Below are positions 34,274-41,792 of a stretch of DNA of 64,000 bases, piece after piece (the first letter of the stretch is position 1; every line of letters starts with the position of its first letter). The notes beneath the pieces were generated by a model, which ran no database searches, had not been told where the DNA came from, and worked only from the letters and a program-made list of their open reading frames with translations. This stretch comes from Terribium retamae. GTDB lineage: Bacteria > Pseudomonadota > Alphaproteobacteria > Rhizobiales > Rhizobiaceae. The stretch is taken from NCBI RefSeq assembly GCF_022347545.1, contig NZ_JAKREW010000024.1, forward strand, positions 1 to 64,000, written 5' to 3'. A program made the translations under genes and the position numbers.

Positions 34274-35455
34274 ATGGAACGTGCAAACAGGAGTTTGGTC
34301 GGGGCGATGTGCGGCATGGCTCTGGCCATGAGCGCGGCTGCTGCTTCGGCCGCCGACAAGCCACGCGCTCGCGATCTCGGTATCCCGTTCGTAGGGACGC
34401 CCGGACCGAACAACGCAATTACCGATGTACCGGGGGTCACCGTCGGCTATTCGACGATCATCGAGGGCGAGGGCAAGATCCAGGTCGGCAAGGGGCCGGT
34501 GCGTACCGGCGTCACGGCAATTCTGCCGCGCGGCAAGGCCTTCGGTCCATCATTCGCCGGCTGGTATTCGCTGAACGGCAATGGAGAAATGACAGGAACG
34601 ACCTGGATCGAGGAAAGCGGTTTCCTCGAAGGGCCGATCATGATCACCAACACGCACAGCGTCGGTGTGGTGCGGGACTCAGTGATTTCCTGGGAGGCGG
34701 AAAACAATCTGGTCGGTCCGCATTTCCGCGATCTTTATTGGCGGCTGCCGGTTGTGGCCGAAACCTGGGACGGGATCTTGAACGACATCAATGGCATGCA
34801 CGTGAAGAAGGAGCATGTCTACACGGCACTGGATACGGCGAAATCCGGCCCGATCGCCGAAGGCAATGTCGGCGGCGGCACCGGCATGAACTTGTTCAAC
34901 TTCAAGGGCGGTACCGGCACCGCTTCGCGCAAGCTGTCGGCTGAGGATGGCAGCTATAATGTCGGCGTGCTCGTCCAGGGTAATTTCGCTTCTCGCGCGG
35001 ACCTTACTGTCGCAGGCGTTCCGGTCGGCAAGGAGATCACCGATCTGATGCCGGACGTGTCATGGAAACGCGAGGAAGCAGGATCGATCATCGTTGTGGT
35101 CGCGACCGACGCGCCGCTGCTGCCGCATCAACTGAAGCGTCTCGCGCGCCGCGTGCCGCTCGGCATCGCTAAGACCGGCGGCTATGGGGGCAACGGCAGT
35201 GGCGATATCTTCATCACTTTCTCGACTGCGAATCCCGAGGCTTTCAATCAGGAGAAGAACACGACGGTCGAAATGGTTTCCAACGACAAGATGAACCCGC
35301 TCTTCCATGCAACTGCCGACGCCACGGAAGAGGCGATCATCAACGCGATGGTTGCGGCGGAGACCATGAAAGGTCGCGACGACAATGTCTCCTTCGCCAT
35401 TCCGCATGATCGCCTTCAAGAAGCGCTGAAGAAGTACAACCGGCTGTCGAAATAG
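34274..35455 (+). CDS. Periplasmic P1-family (DmpA/BapA-like) aminopeptidase
   Basis: A 393-aa autoprocessing peptidase of the DmpA/S58 family, which removes N-terminal D- or L-amino acids or beta-amino acids from peptides. A signal peptide (residues 1-26, ending SAAAASA) predicts export. The family start is RARDLGIPFVGTPGPNNAITD. GNVGGGTGMNLFNFKGGTG and VGVLVQGNF follow. The self-cleavage site is Gly270-Ser271 in EEAGSIIVVVATDAPL, where Ser271 becomes the N-terminal nucleophile of the beta chain. The ATG at 34274 has GGAGGAG upstream. Many DmpA homologues are described as cytoplasmic, so the clear signal peptide is noteworthy. Confidence 0.88.
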   Translation: MERANRSLVGAMCGMALAMSAAAASAADKPRARDLGIPFVGTPGPNNAITDVPGVTVGYSTIIEGEGKIQVGKGPVRTGVTAILPRGKAFGPSFAGWYSLNGNGEMTGTTWIEESGFLEGPIMITNTHSVGVVRDSVISWEAENNLVGPHFRDLYWRLPVVAETWDGILNDINGMHVKKEHVYTALDTAKSGPIAEGNVGGGTGMNLFNFKGGTGTASRKLSAEDGSYNVGVLVQGNFASRADLTVAGVPVGKEITDLMPDVSWKREEAGSIIVVVATDAPLLPHQLKRLARRVPLGIAKTGGYGGNGSGDIFITFSTANPEAFNQEKNTTVEMVSNDKMNPLFHATADATEEAIINAMVAAETMKGRDDNVSFAIPHDRLQEALKKYNRLSK

Positions 35456-35513
35456 GCTCTCTGAGTGGCCGGCCTCGTGCGGGGTCGGCCAACCTCACTA
35501 CATGCCGCAGCGA

Positions 35514-36290
35514 CTATGCTTGCGATGCCGTGATGCGCTTGTGCACATTGTCCAGGCTCTGGGCAAAAATATCAAAAAGCCCGGCATCGGCGAGTTCGCG
35601 CAGGATCTGCTCGTTGATGCCCCCGCGCGTTGCGTATTCCTGCGACAAATGCATGAACCCGGCATCGGGTGCCGTATCCGGAGCGTTTGCCAGCGCCTTG
35701 AAGAGCGAGACGATGTAGTCGCGTCCCTTGTTTTCATCGACATCTTGGCTTCTCAGCCAGCTATGCACGGTATCGAGATACTTGAAATAGCTGGCATAGG
35801 TCGCAGTCGCGACGCTGAGGGCGTCAAACTCGCGTGCGTCCTCGACCTCGATGGATTTCCCAAGTTTGCCGAAGAAGGCGGCGATGTCCTTGTCCGGCGG
35901 GCAGATGATCGTGGCCCCTTGTCTTAATGCGATCATCGGCATTGGCAACGCCTTGGCGAGCCGCTGCGCCGGCGCAACCAGTGTGGCTATCTCCTGGAGC
36001 GAAATCGTCGCGATAAGGCTGACGACATGATGATCCGGTCTGAATTTCAGCGACGGGATCACCTCATGCGCGAGTTGCGGACGAACCGCCAGCATAACGG
36101 TATCGCTGCCGTCGAGCACTGCCTGGTTGTCGGGCGCCACATGCACATCCGCGAATCGCGAGGCGAGACCAGTCGCTATCTCCTCGTTGCGAGGCGACAA
36201 AAGAACAGAGACCGAACTATCGGCGAAGGATTTCAATCCGGTAACGATCGCGGCGGTCAGTGCGCCGGTGCCGATGAAGCCAAGTTTCAT
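35514..36290 (-). CDS. Pyrroline-5-carboxylate reductase-like protein
   Basis: A 258-aa NAD(P)-dependent reductase of the ProC family, the last step of proline synthesis. The dinucleotide-binding GxGxxxxA motif is at residues 6-14 (IGTGALTAA), and AVRPQLAHEVIP follows. The C-terminal dimerisation domain is partly divergent: the usual proline-binding GSGPAY segment is replaced by ATATYASYFKYLD. It may therefore be a ProC paralogue with another imino-acid substrate. The ATG at 36290 starts at the Rossmann fold. It is convergent with the P1 peptidase gene. Confidence 0.78.
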   Translation of the reverse strand: MKLGFIGTGALTAAIVTGLKSFADSSVSVLLSPRNEEIATGLASRFADVHVAPDNQAVLDGSDTVMLAVRPQLAHEVIPSLKFRPDHHVVSLIATISLQEIATLVAPAQRLAKALPMPMIALRQGATIICPPDKDIAAFFGKLGKSIEVEDAREFDALSVATATYASYFKYLDTVHSWLRSQDVDENKGRDYIVSLFKALANAPDTAPDAGFMHLSQEYATRGGINEQILRELADAGLFDIFAQSLDNVHKRITASQA

Positions 36291-36514
36291 ATGATGCCCA
36301 ATACAGCTGGTTCGGAATCGCCGACGACCATAGTCGCGAGAGCCATACGGGCAAAGCCGCGCTCTTCCGAATCCGTTCGCAGTTCGGGATCGATGGAGCG
36401 CCTCGTCTGCTGGCTATGGGGCCGCCTGATCTGGCGGCGGCTGCCGAACGAGCGTACGCTGCGCCGATGGCGAAGAAAGCAAAGCGTCCTCGGATGGCTG
36501 GAGCGCAAGCGGCG

Positions 36515-36931
36515 ATGAGCAGAGGTGCAGCTGCCGCTGATCTGCACAAGGTGCTGTTCGACCGACTGAAGGGCGACACCCTGCTGACGTCGGCACTGGG
36601 AGGCGCGAAGATATTTGATCAGGAGCCCGCCAACGTCATCTTTCCGTATCTCACCGTTGGCCGCACAGGTGTCTACGACTGGAGCACAGCCACCGAGAGC
36701 GGTTCTGAACAGTTGATCACGCTGCAGGTTTGGTCGAAGGCCAAGGGCAGGCATGAGACGCAGGCGATCATGCGGTTGATCCGGCAACGGCTGGACGCCG
36801 GGTTGTTGGCGTTGGGAACCCATCATCTGATCAAATTACGTTTTGAATTCTCCGAAATCCGCCATGACGACGATCTCGCCGTCCACCACGGCCTTGTCCG
36901 CTATCGCGCTGTGATCGAGGATGCTGCCTGA
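36515..36931 (+). CDS. DUF3168 phage/GTA tail-completion-like protein, isolated
   Basis: A 138-aa protein. The central part (LHKVLFDRLKGDTLLTSALGG, KIFDQEPANVIFPYLTVG, SGSEQLITLQVWSKAKGRHET, split here between quotes) matches DUF3168. This family is found in phage and gene transfer agent structural clusters, between the head-tail connector and the major tail protein. No other phage or GTA gene is adjacent: upstream is proC, downstream feuN. Start choice is uncertain: ATG at 36515 was chosen because homologous sequence begins there, but ATGs at 36467 and 36494 are in frame. It is either a domesticated remnant or a separated GTA component. Confidence 0.72.
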   Translation: MSRGAAAADLHKVLFDRLKGDTLLTSALGGAKIFDQEPANVIFPYLTVGRTGVYDWSTATESGSEQLITLQVWSKAKGRHETQAIMRLIRQRLDAGLLALGTHHLIKLRFEFSEIRHDDDLAVHHGLVRYRAVIEDAA

Positions 36932-37084
36932 ACCCTGGTGGGTCCAGGTTGGTTTTGGACTGTTGTCGGTCGCGGTTTGGATCGGTTAAGGTCGTGCAGT
37001 TCGCTTCCCCGACGGGTTCAGAACACAAGACATTGCGGCCGGTGTTCATTTCGTGTTCAGCCCCGGTGCGCTAATAAAGGCGCC

Positions 37085-37387
37085 ATGAACAGGTTCCGTT
37101 TCCTTCTTCGGTCATTTGTGCTGGCGCTTGGCGTCGGCGGGCTGCTGGTTGCTCCGCCGGCAGGCGCACTGCCGATCTCGTCGCCTGTCTACGCCAAGCA
37201 GGTGATGAGTATAGCCGCCGACTGCTATGCGATCGGCCAGGAAGTCGCGGCCCAGAACGGAGGCACACTTGCCAAGGCTTCATCCGCCACGCGGGGCGGG
37301 CAGGCGGTCTGTGTCATCGTCGTGCTCGTGCCGGGTAAGGATGGCGAGCGTCCACGGCGGGCCGAGATGGTGGTTCCGGCAGGCTGA
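37085..37387 (+). CDS. feuN: Small periplasmic protein, FeuN-like (PepSY-like)
   Basis: A 100-aa protein with a signal peptide (FLLRSFVLALGVGGLLVAPPAGA). The short periplasmic domain (GGTLAKASSATRGGQAVC, VIVVLVPGKDGERPRRAEMV) looks like a PepSY-type fold. It lies directly upstream of the response regulator and kinase recognised as FeuP/FeuQ. In Sinorhizobium the small periplasmic protein FeuN is encoded in this position and keeps FeuQ inactive. The assignment rests on position, size and export signal rather than on a sequence comparison I could run. Confidence 0.65.
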   Translation: MNRFRFLLRSFVLALGVGGLLVAPPAGALPISSPVYAKQVMSIAADCYAIGQEVAAQNGGTLAKASSATRGGQAVCVIVVLVPGKDGERPRRAEMVVPAG

Positions 37388-37459
37388 GCAGTCGTTTTCC
37401 GCAACCTGGAATCGGCTTATATCCTTACTGAACAATCGAACAGAACGACACGAGGCAGG

Positions 37460-38125
37460 ATGCGCGTACTGGTGGTCGAGGATGACAAGGAACTGAATCG
37501 GCAACTCGCCGAGTCGCTTGTCGATGCTGGTTACGTCGTCGATCGCGCCTATGATGGCGAAGAAGGGCACTATCTCGGCGACACGGAGCCCTATGATGCC
37601 GTCGTGCTCGATATAGGCCTGCCGCAGATGGACGGAATCAGCGTCGTGGAACGCTGGCGCCGTGACGGTCGCAAGATGCCCGTGCTGATGCTGACGGCGC
37701 GCGATCGCTGGAGCGACAAGGTCTCCGGTATCGATGCCGGCGCGGATGACTATGTGACGAAGCCTTTCCATATCGAGGAAATTCTGGCGCGTGTGCGCGC
37801 TCTGATCCGCCGCGCAGCCGGGCATGCTTCTTCCGAGCTTAGCTGCGGTCCGCTGCGTCTGGACACGAAGGCTTCCAAGGCCGATGTCGACGGGGTGCCT
37901 TTGAAACTCACCTCGCATGAATTCCGTCTTCTTGCTTACCTGATGCATCACATGGGCGAGGTCGTATCGCGCACCGAACTGGTCGAACATCTTTATGATC
38001 AGGATTTCGACCGCGATTCCAATACGATCGAAGTCTTCGTCGGAAGGCTGCGCAAGAAGATGGGTGTCGACATGATCGAGACCGTGCGCGGCATGGGCTA
38101 CCGCATGCGTGAACCGGAGGCGTAA
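37460..38125 (+). CDS. feuP: OmpR/PhoP-family response regulator, FeuP
   Basis: A 221-aa regulator. The receiver domain has the acidic pair ED at residues 7-8, phosphorylation site Asp51 (AVVLDIGLPQMDG), Thr/Lys switch residues (LTARD, YVTKPF) and a C-terminal winged helix (ETVRGMGYRM). It belongs to the PhoP-like group. In rhizobia FeuP controls ndvA (cyclic glucan export) and osmotic adaptation and is needed for symbiosis. It overlaps the kinase gene by 17 bp and lies 72 bp after feuN. Confidence 0.85.
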   Translation: MRVLVVEDDKELNRQLAESLVDAGYVVDRAYDGEEGHYLGDTEPYDAVVLDIGLPQMDGISVVERWRRDGRKMPVLMLTARDRWSDKVSGIDAGADDYVTKPFHIEEILARVRALIRRAAGHASSELSCGPLRLDTKASKADVDGVPLKLTSHEFRLLAYLMHHMGEVVSRTELVEHLYDQDFDRDSNTIEVFVGRLRKKMGVDMIETVRGMGYRMREPEA

Positions 38126-39551
38126 GGCGGAACCGCTTGCCACCACCACACGGACCAAGAAAAGGGCGCCGTTGCGTTTCTGGCTGCGCTCGCTGACGTT
38201 CCGCGTCGTCGCTTTCTCTTCGATCTGGGCGGTAGTGACGCTGATCGTCATCTTCACGCTGATCACCACACTCTACCGCCAAGCCAGCGAGCGTGGCTTC
38301 GACAGTTTGCTTTCGGCGCATTTGTTCAACCTGATCGGGTCTGTCGGTATTTCCGATAAAGGCGTTTTGATCGGTGCACCGGACCTCGGGGATCTGCGTT
38401 TTTCCGAACCCTTTTCCGGCTGGTACTGGTCGGTGGAACCGGCGTCGGAAGGGGTCAGCGGCCATCTGCGTTCGTCTTCGATGATTGCGCAGACATTGCC
38501 CTCGCCAAGCATCAGTGAAGTGCCCTTCAACTCCAGCTTCCAGCGCAGCTATTCGACGCGGGGATTGAAGGGCGAAAGACTGCAGGTCTTCGAGAGCGAG
38601 TTCGTACTCGATGCGAAGAACCACATCGCCCGCTTCAGGGTCATGGGCAACAAGAGCGAGTTGGAGGAAGAAATCCGCTCCTTCCAAGGGCGGCTGCTCA
38701 CTTATCTTTCATTGTTCGGCGCCGGCATGATCGCCATCAATGCCATTGCCATCCTGCTTGGCCTGCAGCCGTTGCGGCGTGTTCGGGCCGCGCTCGCCAT
38801 GGTGCGCGAGGGAACGGCACAGCGGCTCGGCGGCAATTTCCCATCCGAAATCGAGCCGTTGGCCAATGAAACCAATGCGCTGATCGAGAACAACAAACGC
38901 ATTGTCGAGCGTTCGCGCACCCAGGTGGGTAATCTTGCCCACTCGCTGAAGACACCGCTCGCAGTGCTGTTGAACGAGGGGCGGGCGCTTGGCGGCCAAA
39001 AGGGTCAACTGATCACCGACCAGGCAGCATCCATGCAGAAACAGGTCGAACATTATCTGCAGCGGGCGCGCATCGCTGCCCAACGCGACAGTGTCGTCTA
39101 CCGCACGCCTGTGGCGCCACTCGCAGAGCGCATGGTGCGGGTGATGCAGAAACTTAATCCGAAGGTTGCGCTTTCCCTTTCCTTGCCAGCGGAAGCAATT
39201 ATCTTTGCCGGCGAACGCGAGGATCTCGAGGAGATCATGGGCAATCTGCTCGAAAACGCGATGAAGTGGGCGCGCGGCACCGCCAGGATCACCGCGAGGC
39301 CGCTTGCGGTCGCTGGAGATGGCGGCGATCATTTCGAAATCCTCATAGAGGACGATGGCCCAGGCATTCCGGAAGACAAGGCGCGCGAGGCCCTGCAGCG
39401 CGGCAAGCGCCTGGACGAAACCAAACCCGGGACAGGGTTGGGACTGGCCATCGTGGCCGACCTGATCAAGGAGTATGGAGGGACATTGGCCTTGGAGCGC
39501 TCGCCGCTCGGTGGGCTGAAGGCGATTGTGCGCCTGCGCAGCGTCCAGTGA
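38109..39551 (+). CDS. feuQ: PhoQ-like sensor histidine kinase, FeuQ
   Basis: A 480-aa inner-membrane kinase. TM1 lies at about residues 30-55, followed by a periplasmic sensor of ~140 residues, then TM2 at about 198-220 and HAMP. The phosphorylated His278 is in GNLAHSLKTPLAVL, an H-box form seen in the PhoQ group (AHSLKTPL). HATPase_c has ENAMKWA, EDDGPGIPED and GTGLGLAIV. It should sense envelope or osmotic conditions and is presumably inhibited by the small FeuN-like protein encoded upstream. The longest frame begins at a GTG inside feuP. A TTG at 38136, with AAGGCGG just upstream, is an equally good start. Confidence 0.85.
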   Translation: MNRRRKAEPLATTTRTKKRAPLRFWLRSLTFRVVAFSSIWAVVTLIVIFTLITTLYRQASERGFDSLLSAHLFNLIGSVGISDKGVLIGAPDLGDLRFSEPFSGWYWSVEPASEGVSGHLRSSSMIAQTLPSPSISEVPFNSSFQRSYSTRGLKGERLQVFESEFVLDAKNHIARFRVMGNKSELEEEIRSFQGRLLTYLSLFGAGMIAINAIAILLGLQPLRRVRAALAMVREGTAQRLGGNFPSEIEPLANETNALIENNKRIVERSRTQVGNLAHSLKTPLAVLLNEGRALGGQKGQLITDQAASMQKQVEHYLQRARIAAQRDSVVYRTPVAPLAERMVRVMQKLNPKVALSLSLPAEAIIFAGEREDLEEIMGNLLENAMKWARGTARITARPLAVAGDGGDHFEILIEDDGPGIPEDKAREALQRGKRLDETKPGTGLGLAIVADLIKEYGGTLALERSPLGGLKAIVRLRSVQ

Positions 39552-39653
39552 AGATCGGCAATATGGGGTGGCCTGCGGCCCAATTTCAGCCCAATATCGA
39601 GGCTATCGCCGCGGCTTCGCCGATTGCGCGGCGAAGAGGGGAATTTTGACAGC

Positions 39654-40079
39654 ATGACGATTCGCATTGGCCTTGTAGCCGGAATGCTGGCGTTGGCCGG
39701 CTGCACCACGACTGGGTCGGATGGACCTGACATCGCACCGAAATCCGGCAAGGACAGCGCCTCGGTTGCCTCGACCGTACTTTCCGAGATGGGCGGCGGC
39801 TTGATCGGCGGAAATATCGGCGCGAACCTGAATGCGGCTGAAAAGCGCAAGGCGCTGGAGGCCGAATACAAGGCGCTGGAGTACACCGCGAGCGGGCAGA
39901 CGGTAACCTGGAAGGGTGATCAGAGCCGCTATGGCGAGGTGGTGGCTGCGCAGCCATATCGCGTCGGATCGCAGGATTGCCGCCAGTATCGTCATACCGT
40001 CTATTCGGGCGGTGCCGGCCAGATTGCGCGCGGCACTGCCTGTCGCAATGCCGATGGCAGCTGGACACCGCTGACATAG
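39654..40079 (+). CDS. Glycine-zipper outer-membrane lipoprotein (17-kDa surface antigen-like)
   Basis: A 141-aa lipoprotein. The signal (MTIRIGLVAGMLALAG) ends in lipobox LALAGC. A glycine-zipper segment follows (GGGLIGGNIGANL), and then an EAEYKALEYTASGQTVTWKG domain. The C-terminal part has a cysteine pair (QDCRQYRHTVY ... TACRNADGSW). This is the pattern of the RT0821/Lpp0805 or 17-kDa surface-antigen-like family common in Rhizobiales. The function is probably structural in the outer membrane. It lies between feuQ and the cytochrome c maturation operon. Confidence 0.78.
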   Translation: MTIRIGLVAGMLALAGCTTTGSDGPDIAPKSGKDSASVASTVLSEMGGGLIGGNIGANLNAAEKRKALEAEYKALEYTASGQTVTWKGDQSRYGEVVAAQPYRVGSQDCRQYRHTVYSGGAGQIARGTACRNADGSWTPLT

Positions 40080-40212
40080 GAAGCCGCCGGATCCAAACTT
40101 CCATCATGATTGGGTATTTGCGCTCGATCAAAGCTGCCTGACCGCAATTCTGTCAAAGCGTCGCAGGACGCTTGTGTTGGCAGGACGAAGCCGGACCGCT
40201 ATTGGAAGTTCC

Positions 40213-41340
40213 ATGCTGTTTTGGGTCATAGCCGCGGTGCTGACGCTGGGCGCGAGCCTGGCCGTGCTGTTGCCTCTCGCTGGAGGGGCGAGGGGGCGGG
40301 ATTCCCAAAACGCCCACGATCTCGAAGTCTATCGCGACCAACTCGGCGAAATCGAAGGCGACCTGGAGCGCGGGCTGATCCAGGCCGCTGAAGCCGAGCA
40401 GGCGCGTGCCGAGATCGGACGCCGCATCATTCGTCTTGGCAGCCACGAAGCCGCCGCTGACGCTTCCGTGGCCGTTTCAAAGACTGTACGTGTCTTCTCC
40501 GTCGTCGCCGTGCTGGCCGTACCGCTGCTCAGTTGGGGAATTTATGCACGTCTGGGCTCCCCTGACGTGCCGCCACAGCCCTTGGCGGAGCGCCTGGCCA
40601 AGAATCCGGCAGAGAGCTCCGTCGACGAGCTGGTCGCAAGAGCCGAAGCGCACCTGGTGAAAAATCCCTCCGATGGCCGAGGCTGGGACGTTTTGGCCCC
40701 GATCTATCTGCGCATCGGCCGTTTCGCCGATGCCGTCACTGCCTACCGCAACGCGATCAGGCTCGAAGGGGCTACTGCTGCTCGCCAGATCGGCCTTGGC
40801 GAGGCAATGGTCAACGGCGCCGGAGGCGTCGTCTCGGCTGAAGCGCAGTCGGTGTTCGAGGCGGCGTTGAAACTTGAAGCAGACAACCCGAAGGCGAATT
40901 TTTATCTCGCTTTGGCGCTCTCGCAGGAAGGCCGCAAGGAAGAGGCGATCGCCACGCTTCAGAAGGTTCAGGCGACGTTGCCGGCGGACTCTCCGTGGCG
41001 CAGGGCTGTTGAACAAGCGCTGGCGAGCCTGGATGGCAATCCTGCCCCGTCTGCGGGCGGTCCGTCGCAAGAAGACATGGCGGCCGCTTCTTCGCTCTCG
41101 GAGGAGCAGCGTGGCGCCATGATCGAGACAATGGTTGCCAGTCTCGACGAGAAGCTGAAACAGAACCCGCGCGATACGGAAGGATGGATGCGTCTCATTC
41201 GTTCGTATGTGGTGCTGGGAAAGACCGACGAAGCGCGGGCAGCCCTTCGGCGGGGTATAACGGTTTTCGGTGCTGATAGCCCGGAGGCGAAGCAGTTCAC
41301 GGCCTTTGCCGGGACACTCGGTCTCACGGCAACGGAGTAG
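40213..41340 (+). CDS. ccmI: Cytochrome c biogenesis protein CcmI (CycH)
   Basis: A 375-aa apocytochrome chaperone. The N-terminal domain has two membrane helices (residues 1-20 and ~95-115) around a leucine-zipper-like loop (LEVYRDQLGEIEGDLERGLI). The periplasmic part consists of TPR repeats (DGRGWDVLAPIYLRIGRFAD, DNPKANFYLALALSQEGRK, TEGWMRLIRSYVVLGKTDEA). The TPRs hold the C-terminus of unfolded apocytochrome c for haem attachment by CcmF/H. The ATG at 40213, with GGAAG upstream, starts the first helix. It is the first gene of a tight four-gene operon (cycHJKL in rhizobia). Confidence 0.92.
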   Translation: MLFWVIAAVLTLGASLAVLLPLAGGARGRDSQNAHDLEVYRDQLGEIEGDLERGLIQAAEAEQARAEIGRRIIRLGSHEAAADASVAVSKTVRVFSVVAVLAVPLLSWGIYARLGSPDVPPQPLAERLAKNPAESSVDELVARAEAHLVKNPSDGRGWDVLAPIYLRIGRFADAVTAYRNAIRLEGATAARQIGLGEAMVNGAGGVVSAEAQSVFEAALKLEADNPKANFYLALALSQEGRKEEAIATLQKVQATLPADSPWRRAVEQALASLDGNPAPSAGGPSQEDMAAASSLSEEQRGAMIETMVASLDEKLKQNPRDTEGWMRLIRSYVVLGKTDEARAALRRGITVFGADSPEAKQFTAFAGTLGLTATE

Positions 41341-41343
41341 GGG

Positions 41344-41787
41344 ATGACGCGCAAGCAGAAGCGATTGTCGGTGATCGTGGCGGGGCTGAGCTTCCTGGCA
41401 CTGGCTGCGGGGTTGACCTTCTATGCACTCGGTCAGAAAGCATCGTATTTCTACATGCCTGGCGACCTTGCCGTTGCCAATCTCGCGCCAGGCCAGCGTA
41501 TCCGTCTCGGCGGGCTGGTGGAAAAGGGCACGATCGTGCGCGGCCAGGGGACCACGGTTTCTTTTGCCGTCACTGACACGCATGATACGGTGAAGGTGAC
41601 CTACACCGGGATTTTGCCCGACTTGTTTCGCGAAGAGCAGGGCGTCATCACCGAAGGTTCATTCGGCTCCGACGGCGTTTTCGTCGCCGATAGCGTGCTG
41701 GCCAAGCATGACGAGCGTTATATGCCCAAGGAAGTCGCCGACGGACTGAAGGCCAAGGGTGTTTGGCAGGAAACACAGGTGAAATAG
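41344..41787 (+). CDS. ccmE: Cytochrome c-type haem chaperone CcmE (CycJ)
   Basis: A 147-aa periplasmic haem chaperone anchored by one helix (VIVAGLSFLALAAGLTFYAL). His122 in LAKHDERYMP is the residue that binds haem covalently. The beta-barrel core includes RIRLGGLVEKGTIVRG. It starts three bases after ccmI and is followed by ccmF after five bases. It passes haem from CcmC to the CcmF/H lyase. The ccmABCD genes are not in this window. Confidence 0.96.
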   Translation: MTRKQKRLSVIVAGLSFLALAAGLTFYALGQKASYFYMPGDLAVANLAPGQRIRLGGLVEKGTIVRGQGTTVSFAVTDTHDTVKVTYTGILPDLFREEQGVITEGSFGSDGVFVADSVLAKHDERYMPKEVADGLKAKGVWQETQVK

Positions 41788-41792
41788 CGGGC

